Source: Szabonella sp046295215
Lineage (GTDB): Bacteria > Pseudomonadota > Alphaproteobacteria > Rhodobacterales > Rhodobacteraceae
Length of the DNA: 64,000 nucleotides
NCBI GenBank assembly: GCA_046295215.1
Contig: JBKBNP010000025.1
Location: forward strand, 1 to 64,000
Direction of reading: 5' to 3'
Shown here: positions 40,044-47,948 of the stretch, piece by piece
Position numbering within the stretch: the first letter of the stretch is position 1
How the letters are laid out: every line of letters begins with the position of its first letter
The notes under the pieces: model-generated
Database searches by the model: none
The model's input: only the letters and a program-made list of their open reading frames with translations
What the model was told of the DNA's origin: nothing
Program-made: the position numbers and the translations under genes

Positions 40044-41093
40044 ATGAAAAAGCTTTTCACATCTGCCGCCCTGGCCGCCCTGCTGGCCACTTCGGCCCTG
40101 TCGCCCGCCAGGGCGCAGGATCTGACACCGATCAACGTCAGCTATCAGCCCGCACTTTACTGGGCATTGCCGTTCTATCTGGCCTCCGAAATGGGCTGGT
40201 GGAAAGAGGTCGGGCTTGCGCCCAGCTTCTCCACCTTCCCGGCGGGCGCGCCGCAAATTGCCGCCGCACAGGCCAATGACTGGGATGTCGGCGGCACCGG
40301 GTCGGTTCCCGCCGTTCTGGGGGCGGCGCGGTTCGGGCTTGTGACCGTTGGCATCACCAATGACGAGTCGCGCGGCAACGCCATGATGGCGCGCAATTCC
40401 GTGCTGGCGGAACTGAAGGCCGACCCCTCGAAGATCAAGGGCCAGAAGATCCTTCTGACGACGAATTCGACGGTGGATTTCGCAACCAAATCCTGCCTTG
40501 CGAAATGGGGCGTCTCGCCGGATGAGGTGGAGTTCATAAACCTCGCACAGGCGCAGGTCATCACCGCGATCATCGCCAATGAAGGCAATATCGCCGGGGT
40601 CTGGGCGCCGAACACCTACACGTTGCAGGAAAAGGCCGACAGCGACTACCTGTGTTCGGGCGCGGATGCGGGGGCTATCGTTCCCGGCGCGCTGGTGGTG
40701 CGGCCCGGCTTTGCCGAGGAAAGCCCCGAACTGGTGGCCAAATTCCTCGCCGTGTTCCTGCGCGGCGTGACCTGGTCCAAGGCCAACCCCGAAAAGGCGC
40801 GCGAGATGCTGGTGGATTTCTATTCCGATGGCGGGGTGGAGATTTCCGATGCGGCAGTCAATGCCGAGTTCGACCTGCGCCCGACCTTCCCGCTGGCCGA
40901 ACAGGTGGCATTGCTGGACCGTTCGGGCGGCGACAGCCAGGTTGACCAGTGGCTGACCTCGATCGGGCACTTCATGACCTCGGTCGGAACCACCGAAACC
41001 ACGCCATCCGCGTCCGACTACATCGATCCGCGCTTCATGCAGATGGTGGCGGATGATCCGGTGCTGGCGGCCTTTGCCAATAACGAAAACTGA
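40044..41093 (+). CDS. ABC transporter substrate-binding protein, SsuA/TauA type
   Basis: 349 aa with ATGGAGGAACAAGA before ATG. Signal peptide residues 1-24 (LFTSAALAALLATSALS, cut after ARA). The mature protein has the NMT1/SsuA-like fold: INVSYQPALYWALPFYLASE, WWKEVGLAPSFSTFPAGAPQ, NDWDVGGTGSVPAVLGAARF and ITNDESRGNAMMARNSVL. Such proteins capture sulfonates, taurine, nitrate or thiamine precursors. An 11-bp hairpin directly after the stop codon, common after binding-protein genes, may raise its mRNA level. Given hpsN next in the operon, DHPS, cysteinolate or sulfolactate are the candidate ligands. Confidence 0.88.
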   Translation: MKKLFTSAALAALLATSALSPARAQDLTPINVSYQPALYWALPFYLASEMGWWKEVGLAPSFSTFPAGAPQIAAAQANDWDVGGTGSVPAVLGAARFGLVTVGITNDESRGNAMMARNSVLAELKADPSKIKGQKILLTTNSTVDFATKSCLAKWGVSPDEVEFINLAQAQVITAIIANEGNIAGVWAPNTYTLQEKADSDYLCSGADAGAIVPGALVVRPGFAEESPELVAKFLAVFLRGVTWSKANPEKAREMLVDFYSDGGVEISDAAVNAEFDLRPTFPLAEQVALLDRSGGDSQVDQWLTSIGHFMTSVGTTETTPSASDYIDPRFMQMVADDPVLAAFANNEN

Positions 41094-41102
41094 AAACGCC
41101 TT

Positions 41103-41130
41103 CCGCCGCCCGGGGTTTTCCGGGCGGCGG
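41103..41130 (+). promoter_or_regulatory. Hairpin after the binding-protein gene
   Basis: Perfect 11-bp stem CCGCCGCCCGG/CCGGGCGGCGG with loop GGTTTT, ten bases after the stop codon and 28 before hpsN. There is no terminal U-run. It probably stabilises the upstream mRNA and lowers read-through into the catabolic genes. Confidence 0.65.
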
Positions 41131-41158
41131 GTCCACCCCCAGACAGAACGAGAGTGCC

Positions 41159-42478
41159 ATGCCGATCACCTATCTGAAGAAAGCCGACAAGACGCCTGAA
41201 ACCGAGGCAGGCCATGCACAGGCCGTGGTGACGGAAATGCTGGCCCGGATCGAGGCAGAGGGCGAAGGGGCGATCCGCCACTATGCCAAGGCGCTCGACA
41301 AATGGGAGGGCGGGATTCTGGTGTCGCCCGAGGAGATAGAGGCGCGCTGCGCCGAGGTTCCCGCGCAGGTTCAGGAAGACATTGCCTTCGCGGTGGACCA
41401 GATCCGTACCTTTGCGCTGGCGCAGAAAGCCACGGTTTCCGATACCTCGCTGGTGATGCCTTCAGGGCTGGAGGTCGGGCAGAAATGGGTGCCCTGCAAT
41501 GTGGCGGGCTGCTATGTGCCGACGGGGCGCTATGCGCATATCGCGTCCGCCTGCATGTCGGTGGCGACGGCCAAGGCGGCGGGGGTCGGCACCGTGGTCG
41601 CCTGTTCCACGCCCTTCCGGGGCGGCGGCATCCACCCCTACGTCCTTTATGCAATGAAGGTCGCGGGTGCGGATATGGTGATGACGCTGGGCGGCGTGCA
41701 GGCCATCGCGGCCATGGCCTACGGCCTCTTCACCGGCAAGCCCGCCGACATCATCGTGGGCCCGGGCAACAAGTTCGTGGCCGAAGCCAAGCGGATGCTG
41801 TTCGGGAAGGTCGGAATCGACGTTTTCGCGGGGCCGTCCGAAATCGGCATCCTCGCCGATGAAACCGCCGATGCGCATATCGTGGCGGTGGATCTGATCG
41901 GACAGGCCGAACATGGACATGAAAGCCCGGCCTGGCTCTTCACCTCCGACCGCGCGCTGGCCGAGGAGGTCATCCGCATCATTCCCGGCCTGATCGAGAC
42001 CCTGCCCGAACCCGCCCGCGATGCGGCGCGATCTGCATGGCGCGACTATGGCGAGGTGATCCTCTGCGACACCCGCGCCGAACTGGTGGAGGTGTCCGAC
42101 CGCTATGCCAGTGAACATCTGGAGGTGCATTGCCGCGATCTGGACTGGTGGCTGGAAAACCTCACGAATTACGGCAGCCTGTTTCTGGGCGAGGAAACCA
42201 CCGTGGCCTTTGGCGACAAATGTTCCGGGCCGAACCATATCCTGCCCACGAAATACGCCGCGCGCTATTCGGCGGGCCTCTCGGTCCACAAGTTCCTGAA
42301 ACCCCTGACCTGGCAGAAGGCCAGCCGCGAGGCCTGCAAGGCACTGTCCCTGCCCACCGCGCGAATTTCCCGGCTGGAGGGGATGGAGGCGCATGCCCGC
42401 ACCGCCGATGCGCGGATGGACAAGTATTACCCCGGTCACAATTTCGATCTGGGGGACCCCGTGGCTTCGGTCGGCTGA
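41159..42478 (+). CDS. hpsN: Sulfopropanediol (DHPS) 3-dehydrogenase HpsN
   Basis: 439 aa of the histidinol-dehydrogenase fold. HpsN oxidises (R)-2,3-dihydroxypropanesulfonate to (R)-sulfolactate in two NAD-dependent steps. Family features: VPCNVAGCYVPTGRYAHIAS near 112-131, GGVQAIAAMAYG near 179, GPGNKFVAEAKR near 200, FAGPSEIGILADETADA near 223, DLIGQAEHGHES (zinc ligands Q and H), SEHLEVHCRDLDWWLENL, CSGPNHILPT and EGMEAHARTADAR. A housekeeping HisD would sit with his genes; here the neighbours are a sulfonate-type ABC importer, suyAB and comC, and the start ITYLKKADKTPETEAGHAQA is HpsN-like. The product is the direct substrate of SuyAB, 7 kb away. Confidence 0.88.
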   Translation: MPITYLKKADKTPETEAGHAQAVVTEMLARIEAEGEGAIRHYAKALDKWEGGILVSPEEIEARCAEVPAQVQEDIAFAVDQIRTFALAQKATVSDTSLVMPSGLEVGQKWVPCNVAGCYVPTGRYAHIASACMSVATAKAAGVGTVVACSTPFRGGGIHPYVLYAMKVAGADMVMTLGGVQAIAAMAYGLFTGKPADIIVGPGNKFVAEAKRMLFGKVGIDVFAGPSEIGILADETADAHIVAVDLIGQAEHGHESPAWLFTSDRALAEEVIRIIPGLIETLPEPARDAARSAWRDYGEVILCDTRAELVEVSDRYASEHLEVHCRDLDWWLENLTNYGSLFLGEETTVAFGDKCSGPNHILPTKYAARYSAGLSVHKFLKPLTWQKASREACKALSLPTARISRLEGMEAHARTADARMDKYYPGHNFDLGDPVASVG

Positions 42479-42484
42479 TCCTCC

Positions 42485-43678
42485 ATGTCCGCCCTTCCCG
42501 ATCTTGGCGCCCCGCCGGCCCTCCCGCCCGAGGCACAGGCGGCGGCGCTTGCCCTGCTGGAGAATGGCCGGCTGCACCGCTATCGCGAGGCGGGGGGAGA
42601 TGGCGGCAGCGTGGCCCGGCTGGAACGCGCCTTTGCCGCAATGCTGGGTGCAAGGTTTGCGGTGGCGGTCAACTCCTGCGGATCGGCGATGTTCCTGTCG
42701 CTGCTGGGGGCAGGGGTCGGGCCGGGGGATCCGGTGCTGATGAACGCCTTCACGCTCGGCCCGGTGCCGGGCGCGATTGCCCATGCAGGCGCGCGCGCGG
42801 TGCTGGTGGAGATCACGCCCGATCTGGTGATCGACCTTGACGATCTGGCGCTGAAGGCGGCTTCCAGCGGCGCGCGGCATCTGCTCTTGTCCCATATGCG
42901 CGGGCATCTGTGCGACATGGGCGCGCTGATGACGGTCTGTGACCGGCTGGGGATCGCGGTGATCGAGGATTGCGCCCATGCGCTCGGGGCCGCCTGGGAC
43001 GGGCGCGCGGCGGGGCGGTTCGGGATTGCGGGCGCGTTCAGCTTCCAGTCCGGCAAGCATGTGAACGCGGGCGAGGGCGGGGTGATCGTCACCGATGACG
43101 CCGATCTGGCCGCCCGCGCGATCCTCCACTCGGGCAGCTACATGCTTTACGCTCAGAATGGCACCTGCCCGCCCGACACGGTGATGGCGCGTTGGCGCGA
43201 CCTTTGCCCGAATTTCAGCCTGCGCATGTCGGCGCTGGTGGCGGAACTGGCCTTGCCACAATTGCCGCTGCTGCCTGCCCGCGTGGCGGACTGGAACGCG
43301 AGCCATGACCGCATCGCCGCCCGCCTGACCACCCTGCCCGGCGTCACCCTGCCCCGGCGCGATGCGCGTGAGGCCTATGCCCAAAGCTCGATCCAGTTCC
43401 GCCTGCCGGGGCGGGATGCGGGCGGCATGGCAGATTTCATCGCCGCCGCGCGGGAACGGGGGCTGTTCGTCAAATGGTTCGGCATGGACCGAGCCGAAGG
43501 CTATACAAGCAACCCCTCCCATTGGCACTATGTGGACAATGCGGGCAGCAGCGGGGCAATGGCAGTGCAGGCGACACTTTGCGACATCCGCCTGCCGCTG
43601 GGCCTGACCCCGCAGGATTGCGACCGGATCGTGGAAGTGCTGGCCGCATCCCTGACGACCAACCTTGCAAAGGACTGA
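42485..43678 (+). CDS. DegT/DnrJ/EryC1/StrS-family PLP aminotransferase
   Basis: 397 aa starting 6 bp after hpsN. The fold-type I core is evident: SCGSAMFLSLLGAGVGPGDP near 60, VIEDCAHALGAAWDGRAAGR with the PLP-contacting aspartate near 160, and the Schiff-base lysine K190 or thereabouts in FSFQSGKHVNAGEGG. DegT enzymes usually aminate keto-sugars, but here no sugar-nucleotide genes surround it: hpsN lies before it and two alcohol dehydrogenases follow. A deaminating role on an amino-sulfonate, for example cysteinolate to 3-hydroxy-2-oxopropanesulfonate, would fit. This substrate is inference; I know of no characterised DegT protein in DHPS clusters. Confidence 0.82.
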   Translation: MSALPDLGAPPALPPEAQAAALALLENGRLHRYREAGGDGGSVARLERAFAAMLGARFAVAVNSCGSAMFLSLLGAGVGPGDPVLMNAFTLGPVPGAIAHAGARAVLVEITPDLVIDLDDLALKAASSGARHLLLSHMRGHLCDMGALMTVCDRLGIAVIEDCAHALGAAWDGRAAGRFGIAGAFSFQSGKHVNAGEGGVIVTDDADLAARAILHSGSYMLYAQNGTCPPDTVMARWRDLCPNFSLRMSALVAELALPQLPLLPARVADWNASHDRIAARLTTLPGVTLPRRDAREAYAQSSIQFRLPGRDAGGMADFIAAARERGLFVKWFGMDRAEGYTSNPSHWHYVDNAGSSGAMAVQATLCDIRLPLGLTPQDCDRIVEVLAASLTTNLAKD

Positions 43679-44440
43679 ATGATGCCCCGCCTCGATACCC
43701 TGTTTGACCTGTCGGGCCGCCGCGCCCTGGTGACGGGGGGCAATTCCGGCATCGGGCTGGCGCTGGCCCATGCGCTCGGGTTGCAGGGGGCCGAGGTGGT
43801 GCTGGCCGCCCGGTCGCCAGACCGGCTGGCCGAGGCGGTGGCAACCCTGACTGCCGAAGGCATCGCCGCCACTGCCGCCCCCTGCGATCTGACCGATACG
43901 GCGGCCTTGCAGGACATGGCGCGGGTGGCGGGCGCGGTGGACATCGTGGTCAACGCCGCCGGGGTGAATCTGCGCCAGCCCTATGGCGAGGTCACCCCGC
44001 AGGCGTTCGATCTGCATATCGCGCTGCATCTGCGCGCGCCGTTCTTTCTGGTTCAGGCGCTGGCCCCGGGAATGGCCGCGCGCGGCTGGGGGCGGGTGCT
44101 GAACATCGCCTCCCTGCAATCGCAGCGCGCCTTCGCCAATTCCGCCCCCTATGGGACGGCCAAGGGCGGGGTCGTGCAACTGACCCGCGCCATGGCGGAA
44201 ACCTTTTCCCCGCAGGGCATCACCTGCAACGCCATCGCACCGGGGTTCTTTCCGACACCGCTGACCGAGCCGGTCTTTGCAGACCCCGCCCTTGCCGCCG
44301 CCAATGCCGCGCGCACCGCCATCGGCCGCAACGGGCGGCTGGAGGATCTGCATGGCGCGGCGGTGCTTCTCTGTTCCGATGCCTCGGGCTATATCACCGG
44401 GCAGACACTTTATGTCGATGGAGGATTCACCGCAAGATGA
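43679..44440 (+). CDS. SDR-family dehydrogenase of the sulfonate operon (HpsO-like)
   Basis: 253 aa, starting at the base after the previous stop. Classical SDR motifs: nucleotide-binding TGGNSGIG near 18-25, NAAGVNLRQPY near 91, serine in LNIASLQSQ, catalytic YGTAK near 158-162, and the ending ASGYITGQTLYVDGG. It resembles gluconate 5-dehydrogenase-type SDRs. In known DHPS operons an SDR (HpsO) and a medium-chain dehydrogenase (HpsP) are thought to interconvert DHPS isomers through the 2-keto form; the same pair occurs here. It overlaps the next gene by 4 bp (ATGA). Confidence 0.85.
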   Translation: MMPRLDTLFDLSGRRALVTGGNSGIGLALAHALGLQGAEVVLAARSPDRLAEAVATLTAEGIAATAAPCDLTDTAALQDMARVAGAVDIVVNAAGVNLRQPYGEVTPQAFDLHIALHLRAPFFLVQALAPGMAARGWGRVLNIASLQSQRAFANSAPYGTAKGGVVQLTRAMAETFSPQGITCNAIAPGFFPTPLTEPVFADPALAAANAARTAIGRNGRLEDLHGAAVLLCSDASGYITGQTLYVDGGFTAR

Positions 44441-45453
44441 TGCCCGCAACCATGAAAGCCCTCGTCTACACCGCCCCGCACCGGATGGAATGGCGTGATG
44501 AGCCCCTGCCGGTTCCCGAACCCGGCGAGGTGCTGGTCCGGGTTCATGCCGCGGGGATCTGCGGATCGGACATGCATGCCTTTCACGGTCATGATGACCG
44601 CCGCCCCGCGCCCCTGATCCTCGGGCATGAGGCGGCGGGGCGTGTCGCGACCGGCCCGCGAACGGGGGAGCGGGTGACGATCAACCCGCTGGTGGTCGAC
44701 CCAACCTGCCCGGCGGCACTGGCGGGGCGGCCGCATCTGTCACCCAGCCGGGCCGTCATTTCGATGCCCGCGCGGCCGGGGGCGTTTTGCGAATATGTCC
44801 GCATCCCCGAACGCAACCTGCTGCCGGTGCCCGAGGGCCTGAGCCTGCGCCATGCCGCCCTTGCCGAACCTGTCGCCGTGTCCTGGCACGCGGTCCGCAT
44901 CGGCCTCGACCGGCTGGCCGAAGCGCCGCAGGGCCAGCGGGTGCTGGTGCAGGGCGGGGGCGCCATCGGGCTGGCGGCGGCGCTGGTCGCGCGGCATCTG
45001 GGCGTCGCGGAACTGTGGCTTGCCGAACCGCATGAAGGCCGCCGCGCCATGGCCGGGGCCGAAGGCGGCATCCGGGTTTTCGATCCGCTTTCACCGGGCG
45101 CAGGCCCCGGCGAAAGCGGCGTCGATCTGGTCATCGACGCGGTGGGTGCAAGGGCAACGCGCGAGGCGGCCTCGCGGCTCGTGCGGCCCGGCGGGGTGAT
45201 CGTGCATGTGGGGCTTCTCCCCGGGGGCGACGGGTTCGACCTGCGCCGCATAACCTTGCAGGAAATCACCGTCACCGGGTCCTACTGCTACACGCCCGAA
45301 GATTTTGCGGCGGCACTCGCAGCCCTGGCCAGCGGCGCGCTCGGACCCCTTGGCTGGGCAGAACCGCGCCCGATGGCCGAAGGGGCAGCGGCCTTTGACG
45401 ACCTCGATTCCGGGCGGGTGGAGGTGGCCAAGATCGTGCTGGAACTGGACTGA
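44437..45453 (+). CDS. Medium-chain alcohol dehydrogenase with degenerate structural-zinc loop (HpsP-like)
   Basis: 338 aa. Catalytic-zinc features are kept: CGSDMHAFHG near 42 and GHEAAGRV near 65. The NAD domain has VLVQGGGAIGLAAALVARHL near 165. The structural-zinc loop, normally with four cysteines, reads NPLVVDPTCPAALAGRPHLS: only one cysteine remains, so this zinc is probably absent. The closest named relatives by pattern are L-idonate 5-dehydrogenase and HpsP of DHPS operons. With the SDR it could reduce or oxidise the 2-keto sulfonate. Last gene of the operon; its stop is 4 bp from the convergent DMT transporter. Confidence 0.83.
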   Translation: MMPATMKALVYTAPHRMEWRDEPLPVPEPGEVLVRVHAAGICGSDMHAFHGHDDRRPAPLILGHEAAGRVATGPRTGERVTINPLVVDPTCPAALAGRPHLSPSRAVISMPARPGAFCEYVRIPERNLLPVPEGLSLRHAALAEPVAVSWHAVRIGLDRLAEAPQGQRVLVQGGGAIGLAAALVARHLGVAELWLAEPHEGRRAMAGAEGGIRVFDPLSPGAGPGESGVDLVIDAVGARATREAASRLVRPGGVIVHVGLLPGGDGFDLRRITLQEITVTGSYCYTPEDFAAALAALASGALGPLGWAEPRPMAEGAAAFDDLDSGRVEVAKIVLELD

Positions 45454-45457
45454 CGGC

Positions 45458-46324
45458 TCAGGACGCCACCCGCTGCCGCCAGAGCGTGAAGAGCCCCGCC
45501 GCAATCACCACGCCCGCACCAAGGGCGACATTCCAGCGCAAGACCTCGCCGAACAGGATCATCCCGCCCATCGCCCCGAACACCAGTTGCAGATAGGCGA
45601 AGGGCTGCACCGCCGAGGCCTCCGCCACCTCGAATGCGCGGATCAGAAGGTAATGCCCCAACGCTCCGGTCACGCACAAAAGCGCCATCCAGCCCCAGTC
45701 GGGCGGGCTCATCGGCTGCCAGAACCACACCCCCGCCAGCGTCATCGCCACGGCCCCCGCCGTGCCGGTCCAGAAAAACGACACTGCCGCGGAATCCCGC
45801 CGTGAAACGTAGCGCGTCAGCAACGCATAAAGCGCGAACATGAAGGCCGCCGTCAGCGCAACAAAAGCCCAGGGCGAAAACACCCGGAACCCCGGTTGCA
45901 GGATGATGAGAACGCCGACAAACCCCACCCCGATCGCCGCCCAGCGCCGCCAGCCGACCCTCTCGCCCAGAATCGGCCCGGAAAGGGCGGCCACCAGCAG
46001 CGGATAACAGGCAAAGATCGCATGCGCCTCCACGAGCCCCAGCATGACGAAGCCCAGCACCAGCACGCAGATCTCCACCGCCAGCAGGACGCCGCGCAGG
46101 GGTTGCAGCACCGGATGGGCGGTGCGCACCGCCGCCCGCAAGCCCCCCAGCTTGCGCGCCGCAATCACCATGACAAAGGCCGCAAAGAACCAGTAGCGGA
46201 CCATCACCACCATGATGACATTGTATTCCCCCGCCAGATGGCGTGACAGCATGTCCTGAGCGGCAAAGACCATGGTGGCCAGAACCATCAGCCCGATGCC
46301 GCGCCGTGTGTCCTGTTCGGTCAT
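45458..46324 (-). CDS. EamA/DMT-superfamily transporter (second of a pair)
   Basis: 288 aa with ten hydrophobic helices in two EamA repeats (IGLMVLATMVFAAQDMLSRH at the start; SFFWTGTAGAVAMTLAGVWF and HYLLIRAFEVAEASAVQPFA in the second half). AEASAVQPFAYLQLVFGAM is the conserved end of the second repeat. It overlaps the related upstream transporter gene by 4 bp. DMT proteins export or import small metabolites; the substrate is unknown, and the link to the adjacent sulfonate operon is only proximity. Confidence 0.87.
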   Translation of the reverse strand: MTEQDTRRGIGLMVLATMVFAAQDMLSRHLAGEYNVIMVVMVRYWFFAAFVMVIAARKLGGLRAAVRTAHPVLQPLRGVLLAVEICVLVLGFVMLGLVEAHAIFACYPLLVAALSGPILGERVGWRRWAAIGVGFVGVLIILQPGFRVFSPWAFVALTAAFMFALYALLTRYVSRRDSAAVSFFWTGTAGAVAMTLAGVWFWQPMSPPDWGWMALLCVTGALGHYLLIRAFEVAEASAVQPFAYLQLVFGAMGGMILFGEVLRWNVALGAGVVIAAGLFTLWRQRVAS

Positions 46325-47217
46325 CGCTGCGCGACCCGTTGTGCGTGACCCTGCCCCTTGGCCCGGGCGCGCAGCAGCGTGAACAGCCCCGCCACAATGA
46401 CAATCGCCCCACCGATCACCACATTTGTTTTCAATTCCTCGTCATAGATCACGATCCCGATCACCGCGATGAAGAAGATCTGGAAATAGGCGAAGGGCTG
46501 CACCGCCGAGGCCTCCGCCACGTCATAGCAGCGGATCAAGAGGTAGTGCGCAAACAGCGCCAGCCCCGAATAGACCCCCAGCATCGCCCAGTCGAAGGGC
46601 GGCATCCAATCCCAGAAGGGCAACCCCACCGCCGTCATCATCCCCGCCCCCATGACGCCCGACCAGAAGAATGACACGAAGGCGCTTTCATCCCGCGTCG
46701 CCAGCCGCGTCAGCAGCGAATAGACCGCAAACAGCAGCGCCGAAACCAGCGGCAGCAGCGCATCCAGCGTGAACACCCCGTCCGTGGGCGCCAGAATGAT
46801 CCAGACCCCGACCATCCCGGCCATGATCGCCAGCCAGCGCCGCCAGCCCACCTTTTCCCCCAGCACCGGCACCGCCAGCGCCGCGATCAGCAGCGGACAG
46901 ACGGCAAAGATGGCATGCGAATTGATGAGCCCGATCCGGGTGAAGGCCAGCACCATCAGGCAGATTTCCGTGGTCAGCACGGCGGACCGGATCAGGTGCA
47001 GCCAGGGATGGCGCGTGCGCACCGCCGCACGGAAACCCTCGCGCTTCAGCGAGGCCTGCACCAGCACGAAGCCCAGAAAGAACCAGTAGCGCACCATGAT
47101 GATCATCAGCACGGAATAGCCAAGGCCCAGATAGCGCGCGAAGGCATCCTGCGTCGAAAACACGAAAACCGTTGCGATCATCAGCCAGATGCCGAGCCGG
47201 GTGTTCTGAACGGTCAT
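46321..47217 (-). CDS. EamA/DMT-superfamily transporter (first of a pair)
   Basis: 298 aa from ATG at 47217, which overlaps the mnmD stop by 3 bp (ATGA). Ten helices in two EamA repeats; LGIWLMIATVFVFSTQDAFA at the start, HAIFAVCPLLIAALAVPVLG, and HYLLIRCYDVAEASAVQPFA are close to the corresponding segments of the next gene, so the two arose by tandem duplication. Substrate unknown. mnmD and the two transporters form one tight minus-strand operon. Confidence 0.87.
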   Translation of the reverse strand: MTVQNTRLGIWLMIATVFVFSTQDAFARYLGLGYSVLMIIMVRYWFFLGFVLVQASLKREGFRAAVRTRHPWLHLIRSAVLTTEICLMVLAFTRIGLINSHAIFAVCPLLIAALAVPVLGEKVGWRRWLAIMAGMVGVWIILAPTDGVFTLDALLPLVSALLFAVYSLLTRLATRDESAFVSFFWSGVMGAGMMTAVGLPFWDWMPPFDWAMLGVYSGLALFAHYLLIRCYDVAEASAVQPFAYFQIFFIAVIGIVIYDEELKTNVVIGGAIVIVAGLFTLLRARAKGQGHAQRVAQR

Positions 47218-47900
47218 GGCATCAGCCTTCCTGCGGTCATATGGCGTTTGTGGCCATGGCCCGGCCGCCGCTCCACCCCGAACCCGGCGGCCCCGAGCCC
47301 CCGGCGCACGAAACCTGCCGCCGTATAGGTCGCGAATGTGCCCCCCGGGGCGGTGTGGCGGGCCACCTCGGCCATCAACCCGGGCGACCAGAGTTCCGGA
47401 TTCTTCGCTGGCGAAAACCCGTCCAGATACCAGGCATCCGCCCTCCCCTGCCAAAGCGGCAGCGTTTCGCGGGCATCGCCTTCGATCACCTCCACGCTCA
47501 ACGGCCCAAGGTCAAAGACCCGCCGCCCCGCCGCCCAATGGTCGAGATAGGGCCCCGCCACCGCCAGCGCCTCGGGAAAGGCGGCCAGCGCCCGCGCGAT
47601 GTCGGGGCCTGCCATCGGATAGGCCTCGAAAGAGGTATAGCGCACCGGCACATCCCCCGCCGCGATCAGCGTGGCCAGCATGTTCAGCCCGGTGCCGAAT
47701 CCCAGTTCTGCAATGTGGAACCCGGGCAAGCAGCGCTCCGGCAACCCGTTTCCCGCCAGAAACACATGCCGCGTTTCCGCCAGACCATCCGTCAGGCTGA
47801 AATAGGGGTCGTCAAACCGGGTGGACAGGGGGATTGCCCCGTCTTTCCACGCAATCCCGGCACCCTCTGTCGGGGCCGCGCTCTGGTCGGGGGCCGTCAT
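47214..47900 (-). CDS. mnmD: tRNA 5-methylaminomethyl-2-thiouridine methyltransferase MnmD
   Basis: 228 aa. It corresponds to the methyltransferase half of MnmC, which methylates the wobble uridine of tRNAs in the mnm5s2U pathway. Visible: FDDPYFSLTDGLAETRHVFL near 30-50, SAM motif ELGFGTGLNML near 65-75, YTSFEAYPM, DGFSPAKNPELWSPGLM near 150, and a C-terminal LGAAGFGVERRPGHGHKRHM. In many gammaproteobacteria this domain is fused to the oxidase; here the oxidase-like gene is separate and divergent, 48 bp away. The remainder of the long open frame beyond ATG 47900 is antisense to that gene. Confidence 0.92.
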   Translation of the reverse strand: MTAPDQSAAPTEGAGIAWKDGAIPLSTRFDDPYFSLTDGLAETRHVFLAGNGLPERCLPGFHIAELGFGTGLNMLATLIAAGDVPVRYTSFEAYPMAGPDIARALAAFPEALAVAGPYLDHWAAGRRVFDLGPLSVEVIEGDARETLPLWQGRADAWYLDGFSPAKNPELWSPGLMAEVARHTAPGGTFATYTAAGFVRRGLGAAGFGVERRPGHGHKRHMTAGRLMP

Positions 47901-47948
47901 TTCGCCTAAACCCTTGCTTGCCGGACCAAGGATCACAGGAGAGCGGAA

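Noticed and set aside
41159..42478. Annotation of the HpsN gene as histidinol dehydrogenase HisD
   Set aside because: There are no histidine-synthesis genes beside it, and the flanking sulfonate-type importer, suyAB and comC point to the HpsN branch of the same family.
41462..44449. A 995-codon open frame on the minus strand
   Set aside because: It lies opposite hpsN, the aminotransferase and the SDR, all with clear motifs, and encodes a motif-free His/Arg/Gln-rich sequence.
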